From positions 1-42,909 of the forward strand of contig JACQDW010000120.1 of assembly GCA_016200845.1 (NCBI GenBank): a stretch of DNA of 42,909 nucleotides, read 5' to 3'. The translations under genes were made by a program, and so were the position numbers. The DNA is from Burkholderiales bacterium. Lineage in GTDB: Bacteria > Pseudomonadota > Gammaproteobacteria > Burkholderiales > Burkholderiaceae_D. Below the pieces are notes generated by a model. It did no database searches. It worked only from the letters and a program-made list of their open reading frames with translations, and was not told the DNA's origin. This document shows positions 17,321 through 25,439 of this stretch, in pieces; position 1 is the first letter of the stretch; each line of letters starts with the position of its first letter.

Positions 17321-18388
17321 ATGTGCACGATCAACCGTATCTCATTAAGTTCTCAAGAAATTTCATACTTAAGAAAAGTAAACCTAGTCTTAAGTAGAAT
17401 TCAAACAATGCTCTTGCAACAGCTGGTTTGTCTCGAGTTAGACTTGTCCGGGCGAATAGACAACACGAACGAACTGTTCAATTATTTTGATATCGACATC
17501 GAACTCCATTATTACTTGCGTCCAGATGATCAGAACTTTACCGCTAACGCAGAAAATATTCTTGCGAAGCGTTCTGGCACCACAAAATACAAAATGTTTA
17601 GCAACCTGGATTGGAGTGTCGGGTTCGAACACCTATTTGGCTTTACTCAACACTGCTGGCTATTTCACGACTTATATGCGCCAAATTCACACAACTATCC
17701 TGCACTATCGATTCAAGATATGCTGCGTATCGGTGATATTTGGATCAATGTCGTGCCTCAATTCCAATACTTTATCGATGCTCCAATACGAGCCTTTTCA
17801 TTGCGTTATATTTGCCCACTCAACCAACACTACGGATCGACACACTTCACAACATATAGTGGAAAACGCATTCCCACATTTCCTGATACACCGAGGCAAA
17901 ATGATTTCAAAGTCGAAGATATCATTCAAGGACTGAGCAATCAATGCAAATATTTTGGTCAAACAAAACACTTTTATTCAATAGCACAGCATAGTTTGCT
18001 TGTCGCGTCATTACTTCCACAAAAATTACGCCCAGCGGCATTATTATATTCGGCGCCGATTGCTTACATGGGAGAGTTGCCCAACAACCTGAAACCAAAA
18101 ATGCATGCCCATCGCAGATATGAGAATCGATTACGTTCAGCGATTGGACATCGATTCGGTGTGTCACCAACTCTATTCGATTCAGCGCTTCTAAAGGAGG
18201 CCAAATCGCGGGTAGAGGCAACTGAACAGCGTGATGTTCTTCCAAATATCATTGATACAGTCAACAACTTTGAAACAGTAAAGCCGATGCAAAAATTCAT
18301 CACATATCTCTCGCCAGAAGACGCAAGAAAAAGCTTTCACGTTGAGCTAAAAAAGTATCTTCCAAGTGCCTTTAACTACACTAGATGA
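17321..18388 (+). CDS. Protein with N-terminal unknown domain and catalytically degenerate HD domain
   Basis: The 355-residue product is tightly coupled to the preceding gene. The C-terminal half (about residues 178-340) matches the YfbR-like HD phosphohydrolase family found in many phages and bacteria: an SGKRIPTF start, an EDIIQGLSNQCKYFG block, then FYSIAQHS. In that family the next block is ALLHDAxEAY; here it reads LLYSAPIAY (residues 241-249), so the HD pair is YS and the glutamate is Ile. The later KEAD-type aspartate is also missing. His224 is kept. The fold seems intact but the metal site is lost. Residues 1-175 include HCWLFHDLY and IQDMLRIGDIWINV and match no domain I recognise. 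A binding or regulatory role for nucleotides is possible. Confidence 0.72.
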   Translation: MCTINRISLSSQEISYLRKVNLVLSRIQTMLLQQLVCLELDLSGRIDNTNELFNYFDIDIELHYYLRPDDQNFTANAENILAKRSGTTKYKMFSNLDWSVGFEHLFGFTQHCWLFHDLYAPNSHNYPALSIQDMLRIGDIWINVVPQFQYFIDAPIRAFSLRYICPLNQHYGSTHFTTYSGKRIPTFPDTPRQNDFKVEDIIQGLSNQCKYFGQTKHFYSIAQHSLLVASLLPQKLRPAALLYSAPIAYMGELPNNLKPKMHAHRRYENRLRSAIGHRFGVSPTLFDSALLKEAKSRVEATEQRDVLPNIIDTVNNFETVKPMQKFITYLSPEDARKSFHVELKKYLPSAFNYTR

Positions 18389-18399
18389 TTTGAATAGTT

Positions 18400-19221
18400 A
18401 TGGAAAACACAGAAAGATATAAGATCGCCGCCGCTCTTTTAAAAACCGCCGACGGTTTGTTAATTACCGCAGGCGCCGGAATGGGAGTTGACTCCGGCTT
18501 GCCCGACTTTCGAGGTGATGAAGGTTTATGGAACGTCTATCCAGCACTCAAAAATGCGAACCTATCTTTCACAAAAATTGCCAATCCAAGTGCGTTTGTA
18601 TCAATACCAGAGATCGCCTGGGGATTTTACGGACATAGATTGCAGCTCTATCGCGAAGTCACCCCGCATGTGGGCTTTAAAATATTAAGAGAAATGTCGC
18701 AGACAATGCGCAATGGTGCGTTTATTTTCACCAGTAATGTTGACGGGCATTTTCAAAAAGCTGGTTTCGACGAAAAGCATGTTGTGGAGTGTCATGGTTC
18801 AATCCATCATCAGCAGTGTAGCGGCCCATGTAATCTTTTAATACGCTCTGCCGCCAACATAGAAGTCGATATCGATGCAGAGCAGTGTATTTGGAAATCA
18901 GCGTTACCACGATGCAAACACTGCGGTGACGTGATGCGCCCGAATATTTTGATGTTCAACGACTATTCGTGGATTTCTACACGCACCGATCAACAGATAG
19001 AAAGAATGCGCGACTGGATTGCAAGAGTAAATAACTTAGTGGTGATCGAAATTGGTGCTGGTCGCGCAATTCCGACTGTACGCAACCAAAGTGAAAGATT
19101 ACAAAAGCCAGTAATACGTATTAATCCCATAGATTTTTCAGTTCGACATCGCCGCAGTATTGGACTTGACTCAACCGCGTTAATTGGCTTACAGGGGATC
19201 TTCGAGGAATTCTTGAAATAA
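18400..19221 (+). CDS. SIR2-family (sirtuin) protein, island copy
   Basis: The 273-residue product carries GAGMGVDSGLPDFRG (about residues 24-38), TSNVDGHFQKAGF, the putative catalytic histidine in VECHGSIHH, cysteine pairs QCSGPC and RCKHC for zinc, and IEIGAGRAIPTVR near the C-terminus. It shares every unusual motif with the sirtuin at 1-822, so the two are paralogues of one variant subfamily. Family role: NAD-dependent deacylation or NAD cleavage. SIR2 domains recur in bacterial defence systems as NAD-depleting effectors, but stand-alone proteins of this length are more often deacylases. It is third in the operon, 11 bp after the degenerate HD gene. The displaced PCu(A)C fragment follows 72 bp downstream. 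Confidence 0.9.
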   Translation: MENTERYKIAAALLKTADGLLITAGAGMGVDSGLPDFRGDEGLWNVYPALKNANLSFTKIANPSAFVSIPEIAWGFYGHRLQLYREVTPHVGFKILREMSQTMRNGAFIFTSNVDGHFQKAGFDEKHVVECHGSIHHQQCSGPCNLLIRSAANIEVDIDAEQCIWKSALPRCKHCGDVMRPNILMFNDYSWISTRTDQQIERMRDWIARVNNLVVIEIGAGRAIPTVRNQSERLQKPVIRINPIDFSVRHRRSIGLDSTALIGLQGIFEEFLK

Positions 19222-19293
19222 CTGAAGAAAAATTTACTGATTACCACCGTTGGCTACTTTCATTTTGACACGCATCGTATGCTTAACGCGCAG

Positions 19294-19549
19294 CGTAGAA
19301 ATTCACAGCATGGAAATGGAAGGCGACATGATGAAAATGCGAGAAATCAAAGACCTCCCCCTGCCCGCCGGCAAAACCATAGAACTCAAACCAGGCGGCA
19401 TGCACATCATGCTGTTTGGGCTAAAAAAAGCGGTGAAAGAAGGTGAGAAAATAAAACTGAACTTAACCGTCGAAGACAACAACAAAAAGCGCCAGCAAGT
19501 AGAAGTGCAGGCGACGGTGAAGTCTATGAATGGGGGGATGGGGATGTAG
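19294..19549 (+). pseudogene. 5'-truncated PCu(A)C copper-chaperone remnant
   Basis: This is the right copy of the duplicated 3' end. It retains the metal motif (EIHSMEMEGDMMKMREI ... GGMHIMLFGL) and the C-terminus with an added GM, but lacks the signal peptide and the first half of the domain. A short in-frame leader from a TTG at 19250 is open, yet it encodes no export signal, so a functional periplasmic protein is unlikely. It is best read as the original 3' end displaced by the island. Confidence 0.88.
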
Positions 19550-19575
19550 GTGTTGGTGCTATTCCCAAAGATGGA

Positions 19576-19608
19576 GAGAGGTTTTATAGCTAAGCCAAAA
19601 AACCTCTC
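19576..19608. terminator. Hairpin between the chaperone remnant and the RcnB-like gene
   Basis: GAGAGGTTTT (19576-19585) pairs perfectly with AAAACCTCTC (19599-19608) across a 13-nt loop. It sits between convergent stop codons. The T residues are inside the stem rather than after it, so it is only a moderate terminator candidate for either strand. Confidence 0.55.
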
Positions 19609-19617
19609 GTCACTGCA

Positions 19618-20145
19618 TCAACGCAAAATATCCTCAATCGCGTCCACCACCATAGCCGTGCCTATCGCGATGAGTAGGATGTCGTTGGCGACTCTGACAT
19701 AGCGGTGTCCTGCAGGTGCAGTGCCCAGAATAGAGATGACGCTGCGCGGTACGTCAACATAGACGATGTCTCTGGCTAAAGCCTGGCCTTTGCGCCATTT
19801 CTTTGCTTGTCCTGGCGGCATGCAGCCATTGTTCTTTTTTGCTAGCCCCGGTGGACAGCCGTGTTTGCGTACATCTTCTTGGTAATAGGCACGCACTAGG
19901 TTGATGTGTTGCGGGGTGAAATAGACGTCTAAATTGCTTTGTTCACTTTGTCTGCCTGCATCATCAGCGTCGTTTTTGTTGCCGTGTTTGTTGCCATGCT
20001 TATTTCCGTGTTGCTCGGACTTGCCTTGCCCATTTCCCGCCCACGAAGGTTTGTCGGCAAACGCTGCACCACTCCACAATAAGGTGCTGGCGCTCAAAAC
20101 GAGCAATAACTGTTTTGCTTTGATTTGCGTCACGATCTTTTTCAT
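19618..20145 (-). CDS. RcnB/CigR-like periplasmic protein
   Basis: The 175-residue product has a signal peptide ending at AAFA-DKP and AAGGAT six bases before the ATG. A low-complexity HGNKHGNKHGNKN stretch (about residues 45-60) could bind metal. Two GCPPGLAKK/GCMPPGQAKK repeats and a C-terminal RcnB-type block (VPRSVISILGTAPAGHRYVRVANDILLIAIGTAMVVDAI) match proteins annotated as RcnB-family or CigR. RcnB takes part in nickel/cobalt homeostasis in Escherichia coli, and CigR is an anti-virulence membrane protein in Salmonella. The family relationship is clear but the function here is not. It stands alone, 20 bp downstream of the histidine-kinase gene on the same strand. Confidence 0.78.
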   Translation of the reverse strand: MKKIVTQIKAKQLLLVLSASTLLWSGAAFADKPSWAGNGQGKSEQHGNKHGNKHGNKNDADDAGRQSEQSNLDVYFTPQHINLVRAYYQEDVRKHGCPPGLAKKNNGCMPPGQAKKWRKGQALARDIVYVDVPRSVISILGTAPAGHRYVRVANDILLIAIGTAMVVDAIEDILR

Positions 20146-20164
20146 TTTTTATCCTTCAAAAATT

Positions 20165-21505
20165 TTAAGCCGACAGACTCACTGTAAATTGCGTATTACC
20201 ATCGGCATTCGTCGCTAAGCGATGTGCAAGTCCATGGCGATGTAATACTTCTCTCACAAATAACAAGCCCACGCCTTGACCACCTTTCTTGGTGGTGAAA
20301 AATGGTGTGAACAAATTTTCTTGTGCGATGTGCGCCAAACCGTTTCCAGAATCAATCACCGCTAATTGCCATTGTTGATGCTCGTTTTGCGTCAAACTGA
20401 GGTGCACAAAAGCAGGGCTATCAACGTTGCGTCTGTCCCTAACGGCTTCTATCGCATTTTTGACGACATTCATCATCGCTTGTTCGAACAAATGGCGATC
20501 TAACATTTGTGGTGGGGGAGACGCTCTCTGCGTCCAATCGATGGTGATTCCTTGTTCAGCACAAGTCTGTTTGTACAAGTACACGATATCGTCCATCAAG
20601 GCCGCGACATCGACGGGACGCAAGTCAGGCTCGGGCATTTTGACGACACGGGTGAAGCGCTCAATAAATTCACCCAGATTGACATTGCGTTTTTGCACAG
20701 CGATGATCGCGGTAGAAAAATCTTCGCTATCGTCGGCGCGCAATTGATCGCGATAAAACAGGAGTGATTCCAACACCGAACCGGTTGCCGCCACCGTGTT
20801 ATTCACTTCATGCGCCAACACGCGCACCAACTTTTCGTAGGTCGCTTTCTCTGAGCTGACTAATTCATCAGTGATCTCATCAATCAACAAAAATTCACGC
20901 GCAAAACCGCGATCTATAAACTGTCCGCGTTGCGGCCGAAAACGTCGTCCGGCACTGTCGGCAAACACGGCGCTCTCGCCGCAACTCAAATTTTGCAACG
21001 CCGCGATGAAATCTGGTGAACTTGCAGTCTGCATGAGGCTTGATAAATTTTGGCCCTCTCCATTGACGACGGACAGCATGCGCTTAGCAACGGGGTTCAT
21101 CAAACTGATATTGCCGTCATAATCAAACACGATCACGGCGCTGGGCGTCGCTTCCAGCAAGCGATCTAAAAATCCACGCTGTTCGCCCAGTCGCAAGCGC
21201 TCTTCGTGCATCACTTCTAGCAATTGATTGAATAGACTGATTAAAGAATTGAGCTCGCGATTGCGATGCGGTTTCATCCGCACGGAATAATTCGCCTCTT
21301 CTAACAGTTCATGAAATTGGCGGGCGAATCCCAAAGGTAGCATGGCCTTGCGCAGCAAATAAACGCCAAGACTCCAACTCGTCAGCAACAGCACTTCAAT
21401 GCCCAACATCAGCCACGGCTGTTGCCGCAAAAAACTCAGCACCAGCCCCAACAGCGTAATATGAATCAGCGCTAGATATAGCTGAAGACGGCTTTGCAAA
21501 CTCAC
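20165..21505 (-). CDS. Sensor histidine kinase, NtrY-like, with minimal periplasmic loop
   Basis: The 446-residue product has two membrane spans (about residues 9-27 and 32-51) with only about five residues between them. A HAMP-like or coiled linker, a PAS-type domain (about 113-205, ATPSAVIVFDYDGNISLMNP), a phosphoacceptor helix with His232 (RVLAHEVNN) and an HATPase domain (MNVVKNAIEA, DSGNGL, FFTTKKGGQGVGL) follow. GTG 21505 overlaps the stop of the regulator gene by four bases. The tiny loop means the signal is probably sensed in the membrane, or through the ABC transporter encoded in the same operon, as in Bce-type kinases. It is the last gene of the six-gene operon and the likely partner of the NtrC-family regulator. 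Confidence 0.9.
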   Translation of the reverse strand: MSLQSRLQLYLALIHITLLGLVLSFLRQQPWLMLGIEVLLLTSWSLGVYLLRKAMLPLGFARQFHELLEEANYSVRMKPHRNRELNSLISLFNQLLEVMHEERLRLGEQRGFLDRLLEATPSAVIVFDYDGNISLMNPVAKRMLSVVNGEGQNLSSLMQTASSPDFIAALQNLSCGESAVFADSAGRRFRPQRGQFIDRGFAREFLLIDEITDELVSSEKATYEKLVRVLAHEVNNTVAATGSVLESLLFYRDQLRADDSEDFSTAIIAVQKRNVNLGEFIERFTRVVKMPEPDLRPVDVAALMDDIVYLYKQTCAEQGITIDWTQRASPPPQMLDRHLFEQAMMNVVKNAIEAVRDRRNVDSPAFVHLSLTQNEHQQWQLAVIDSGNGLAHIAQENLFTPFFTTKKGGQGVGLLFVREVLHRHGLAHRLATNADGNTQFTVSLSA

Positions 21506-22995
21506 GCGATTTCCTGATCTTGCGTTTCACCCTGCACATTGTTCTGGACTTCGTCGCTGGCAATCTGATGTTTTTCCAAACGGCGATACAGCGCAAAACG
21601 GCTCAAGCCCAAGGCTTTAGCGACGCGCGACAAATTGCCTTGATGCGCGTCCATCGCCCTCTCTATCATGTGCTTTTCAACCTGATCCAAAGTCAATCCA
21701 GACAAGGTGGCAAGCTCGCGATTTTCTTTCGCCGCGACTTCGCTCTCTGCTTCCACATTCACAAAATGGCTGCGCTCCAATTTACTCTCGCTCACCAACA
21801 GTAAAGTACGCTCCAGACATTGGCGCAATTGGCGAATATTGCCAGGCCAGGTTTGTTGGCTCAACCACTCCAAAGCCGATGGCATTAACTGCACTGCAGG
21901 CATGTCATAACTCTGGCACAGTTTATCCATCAAGCGCTTTGCCAATAGAGGAATATCACTGCGCCGCTCGCGCAGAGCAGGCAGTCGTAAAGTAATTAGA
22001 TTGAGGCGATAAAACAAATCTTCACGGAACTCGCCGTTCGCCACTTGTTCTGCTAATTCACGATTAGTGGCAGAGATAATCCGCACATCAACTCGCTCAG
22101 TCTTACTCGAACCCAAAATTTGATAGGTCTGGCTCTGCAACACACGCAATAATTTCACTTGGTCTGCGCGATTCAGCTCACCGATTTCGTCCAAAAACAA
22201 AGTGCCTTGATGCGCCGTCGCGAAGTGTCCCTTGCGATCAGCTTTTGCATCGGTAAAAGCGCCACGTGCATGACCAAACATCTCACTCTCAAACAAGCTC
22301 GACGACACCGCACCCATGTTCACCTTGACCGCCTCACGTGCGGCTCGCGGACTATTTTTGTGAATGGCGTCTGCGATCAATTCTTTGCCGGTACCGCTCT
22401 CGCCTAAAATCAACACCGATGCCGTAGTTTTGGCGACACGGGCGATGGTGGCCAAGACTTTCAACAGCTCCGGGTGTTCGCCCACGATCTCTGAAAAATC
22501 GTAATCTTGGTCAAGTGCCTGACGATCAGGATGGATGCCATCGCTTGTCGAAGCGTTCACCAGAGTTTGCTCGACCAACTGAATCAAATTCGCGTTATTC
22601 CAAGGCTTAGTAAAAAAGTCTGCAGCACCTGCTTTGACACCCTTCACCGCCAAATTAATCGAACCCCAAGCCGTCATCAACAACACGGGCAATTGCGGAA
22701 ATTCGCGATGAATCTCGCTCATCAACGCCAAGCCTTCTTCACCCGTAGTTTGCATAGAAAAATTCATGTCAATCAAAGCCAGATCAAAACCCAGATGACC
22801 CGAGGTGCGCAATGCATGCATCGCCTGTTCATGACCATCACACAAGGTCGTCGCAAAACCATTTTGCTTCAACAATAAAGCCAGAGATACTTGCACCGAC
22901 TGATCATCGTCGACAATCAAAATACGGCGTGAAGCTGGGGATTTTTGCATACCTACGCTAACCTTTTTAAGCCATGATAAACATTTGCTCTGCAT
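21502..22995 (-). CDS. NtrC-family sigma-54-dependent response regulator
   Basis: Receiver domain (about residues 24-140): acidic DDD at 29-31, phosphoacceptor Asp76, Lys130. AAA+ domain: Walker A GESGTGKE at 198-205, Walker B LFLDEIGEL, arginine-finger region FREDLFYRLNL. The sigma-54 contact loop reads GAFTDA (245-250) instead of GAFTGA. A C-terminal Fis-type helix-turn-helix (LSRVAKALGLSRFALYRRLEKH) binds DNA. The start at 22995 abuts the permease stop (TAAATG); ATG 22950 is an alternative that begins just before the receiver domain. The operon carries its own sigma-54 promoter and palindromic upstream sites, so this protein most likely activates its own operon when phosphorylated by the adjacent kinase. 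Confidence 0.93.
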   Translation of the reverse strand: MQSKCLSWLKKVSVGMQKSPASRRILIVDDDQSVQVSLALLLKQNGFATTLCDGHEQAMHALRTSGHLGFDLALIDMNFSMQTTGEEGLALMSEIHREFPQLPVLLMTAWGSINLAVKGVKAGAADFFTKPWNNANLIQLVEQTLVNASTSDGIHPDRQALDQDYDFSEIVGEHPELLKVLATIARVAKTTASVLILGESGTGKELIADAIHKNSPRAAREAVKVNMGAVSSSLFESEMFGHARGAFTDAKADRKGHFATAHQGTLFLDEIGELNRADQVKLLRVLQSQTYQILGSSKTERVDVRIISATNRELAEQVANGEFREDLFYRLNLITLRLPALRERRSDIPLLAKRLMDKLCQSYDMPAVQLMPSALEWLSQQTWPGNIRQLRQCLERTLLLVSESKLERSHFVNVEAESEVAAKENRELATLSGLTLDQVEKHMIERAMDAHQGNLSRVAKALGLSRFALYRRLEKHQIASDEVQNNVQGETQDQEIA

Positions 22996-24195
22996 TTACT
23001 CATACCGCAAAGCCTCACTAGGATCTAACTGACTGGCTCGCCAGGCCGGATACAAAGAGCATAGCAGCGACACGACATATACGATCAGCATAGAGATCCC
23101 CACCGAGACAAAGAAGCTCTGCCAGTCCATAAATTTTGCCATGACGCCAGTTAATGGCAACTGTATCAGAAACAGCAAACCCACGACCATCGCCAAACTG
23201 GATAACAAGACTTGTTCGGCGATAATTTGTCCGTAAATCTCAAGACGAGTCGCACCGATGGCGCGGCGCAGGCCGATTTCTGGGATGCGCTTACTAACAT
23301 TCAGGCCAAGCACTCCAAAGAGCCCAAAACCAACCATGAGCATCAAGAATGCAGCAATCGCCAACGGCGGCGCAAAAAACAAACCCTTTTGTCGGAACAT
23401 TTCATCGCGCCCCTCACTTAACAAAGCAATGTCATATTCCAAATCGCTATGAACAGAACGTAGTTGCTGCAGCAATTTAATCTCAAAATTTCGAGGCGTA
23501 CCCGCTTTTACCTTGATGACCATTTGGCGCAATGGTTCTTCCTTATAAGCAGAATAACGAAGAATCACCAATTCCTCCCGACTCATAAATTCACCACGAT
23601 GACGATAGTTCTCAATAACGCCCACCACTTTGTACACGCGAACTTCTTTTTCATCGAGACTCGCATTGGTCAATCGCTTACCAAGCGGATCTTCCTGTCC
23701 AAACATGCTCTGTGCCATTTTGCGATTGATAATCACTGGCGTTTCCGAAGCAACCTCATCTTGTTCTGAAAACCAACGCCCAGCGATCATAGGAATGTTC
23801 AATATCTTTTGCGCTGCATCGTCGGCTTGCAAGAAATACGTATTAATCATTCTGGTTGAATCCATCGCACGAAAACCACCCATATATCCTGAATCACTGT
23901 AGGGTGCAGACTGTATAAAACTCACACCTTCCACCTCAGGCATGGCCTGCAGACCTCGATAAAAATGATCCAATAGCTGTGGATTAGCCTGATTCAATGC
24001 GTCCGAGTTTGACGACAATTGCACGCGCCAGCGATCAGAATAATCAAAACCACGACTTTCCTTATAAAGACTAAGGTTATAAACAAAACCAACCACAACT
24101 CCAAATACCACAATAAAGATCAACAATATTTCAACGCTAATCATGAGATTTTTCCCTTTGCGGCGCCAAAGAGCTTTTAGTAAGTGTTTTAACAT
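22996..24195 (-). CDS. ABC transporter permease (FtsX/MacB type), second subunit
   Basis: The product is 399 residues from ATG 24195, whose A overlaps the TGA of the first permease; AAGGAAA lies upstream. Topology is typical of MacB/FtsX: one N-terminal span (ISVEILLIFIVVFGVVVGFVY), a large periplasmic MacB-type domain (about residues 45-275), then three C-terminal spans with the PEIGLRRAIGAT coupling helix between the first two and PAWRASQLDPSEALRYE at the end. It probably pairs with the first permease as a heterodimer. Such transporters export peptides or lipoproteins, or act as mechanotransmitters with a membrane-fusion protein and an outer-membrane channel. An upstream extension of the frame to 24246 is ignored because it lacks a ribosome site. 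Confidence 0.92.
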   Translation of the reverse strand: MLKHLLKALWRRKGKNLMISVEILLIFIVVFGVVVGFVYNLSLYKESRGFDYSDRWRVQLSSNSDALNQANPQLLDHFYRGLQAMPEVEGVSFIQSAPYSDSGYMGGFRAMDSTRMINTYFLQADDAAQKILNIPMIAGRWFSEQDEVASETPVIINRKMAQSMFGQEDPLGKRLTNASLDEKEVRVYKVVGVIENYRHRGEFMSREELVILRYSAYKEEPLRQMVIKVKAGTPRNFEIKLLQQLRSVHSDLEYDIALLSEGRDEMFRQKGLFFAPPLAIAAFLMLMVGFGLFGVLGLNVSKRIPEIGLRRAIGATRLEIYGQIIAEQVLLSSLAMVVGLLFLIQLPLTGVMAKFMDWQSFFVSVGISMLIVYVVSLLCSLYPAWRASQLDPSEALRYE

Positions 24196-25430
24196 CAAAC
24201 ATTTCCTTTCAAAGCAAAAACTGGATCCAGTCGCGCCATGCGCCACGCTGGCACTACACCTGACACAATGCCAAACACCAACGTAATCAACATACCATAA
24301 GCGAAAATTTGAAAATTAATACTCAGATTCAAACTCGGAAGGAATCCTGTTTGATTAATCCACATCAAGAGGCCTTGAGTCATCAATAAAGCGATTGCAC
24401 AGCCAACTAAGGATAAAACAATGTTCTCCACCAAAAATTGCTTTACCAAATCCATAGTAGTTGCCCCAAAAGTCTTACGCACACCAATCTCGGATCCGCG
24501 TTCCATCATGCGTCCGACATTCAAATTAACCAAATTCAAGGCCGGCAATAACATGAACAAAAACATCAACACCATGACCCAGGCTAGCACTTGTTCCGCT
24601 CCCGAATCCTCGCTATAAGCATCCCTCGAAAAGCCTCTGGCGAATGCATCCAATTGAGTATTAGCCAACAAAAGAGTCTTAGTCCATCGCTTCGGGTCGC
24701 CTATCTGAACGCTTCGACCAACATCAACAATTTCCTTTTTTAGCGCGTTCATATCGTCACTCTTTTTGGCCATAAACACAGCGGAATAAACGCCATAGAG
24801 TTTATTCTTGTCTTCACTCGATGGCGATGTGCTGTGTGGCACCCAAATCTGTGGATTTCCACTTCCCTTCTGCCCATCATCAACGACACCAATCACAGCG
24901 TATTGGGTTCCACGAACATTGACGTTCTTTCCCAGCGCAGGCTGTTCGCCAAACAATTTGCGTGCAATAACCAAATTGATCACCGTGACGAAACGTCCCT
25001 GCTCCACTTCATCACTTTGAAAATAGCGTCCTTCTCTTAACTGATAATAGTAAATCTCCCAAAAAGCGGCATCGGTATAAACAAGATTCAGTTTCTCGAC
25101 ACGGTCATCCTGATATGCGGCAACCGGCATCGTTTGGGAAACGACACTCACTTTCTCTGCTTTTTTAAGAGAACCCAGCTTCGATGAAATTAACTGATAA
25201 CCTAATCCACCTATCATCACACTATCTTTTCCGGATACGACAAATGACTTCACTTCCACAATGCGATCACGATTCACGTCCACCCCCGAAGGCGCAAAGC
25301 TATGTTCCAAAATCGCTGTCACCGTCAGCAACACCACCAAGGTCAGCACGATGCACAACAAATTGATGGCGGTAAACATCTTGCGGCGCCAATACACTTT
25401 ACTCGCCATCAGAAGATAATTTTTAAGCAT
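24195..25430 (-). CDS. ABC transporter permease (FtsX/MacB type), first subunit
   Basis: The 411-residue product starts with ATG 25430 behind TAGGAG. It shows one N-terminal span (FTAINLLCIVLTLVVLLTVT), a periplasmic MacB-type domain, three C-terminal spans, the coupling-helix motif GSEIGVRKTFGAT and a PAWRMARLDPVFALKG end. It resembles the following permease in layout but is clearly a distinct sequence, consistent with a heterodimeric channel. It starts 9 bp after the ATPase gene and its stop overlaps the next start codon, so the two permeases are translated together. Confidence 0.92.
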   Translation of the reverse strand: MLKNYLLMASKVYWRRKMFTAINLLCIVLTLVVLLTVTAILEHSFAPSGVDVNRDRIVEVKSFVVSGKDSVMIGGLGYQLISSKLGSLKKAEKVSVVSQTMPVAAYQDDRVEKLNLVYTDAAFWEIYYYQLREGRYFQSDEVEQGRFVTVINLVIARKLFGEQPALGKNVNVRGTQYAVIGVVDDGQKGSGNPQIWVPHSTSPSSEDKNKLYGVYSAVFMAKKSDDMNALKKEIVDVGRSVQIGDPKRWTKTLLLANTQLDAFARGFSRDAYSEDSGAEQVLAWVMVLMFLFMLLPALNLVNLNVGRMMERGSEIGVRKTFGATTMDLVKQFLVENIVLSLVGCAIALLMTQGLLMWINQTGFLPSLNLSINFQIFAYGMLITLVFGIVSGVVPAWRMARLDPVFALKGNV

Positions 25431-25439
25431 AGCCCGCTC

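Larger units (their letters stand above)
12261..19293. mobile_element. Candidate genomic island between duplicated PCu(A)C 3' ends
   Basis: About 7.0 kb lie between an intact copper-chaperone gene and a displaced 3' fragment of the same gene. That is the pattern left when an element enters a gene and restores its 3' end, or when a block is taken up by homologous recombination. The interior looks more AT-rich than its flanks and holds only accessory-type genes: PD-(D/E)XK-like protein, WYL regulator, DUF2779 nuclease, zinc-ribbon membrane protein, degenerate HD protein and SIR2 protein. No integrase, transposase or terminal inverted repeats are visible, so the mechanism is unknown. Boundaries are set from the repeat copies. 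Confidence 0.6.

Noticed and set aside
19250-19549. Full second PCu(A)C gene
   Set aside because: It lacks the signal peptide and the first half of the domain; only a TTG-led non-secretory leader precedes the homologous part, so it is treated as a remnant.
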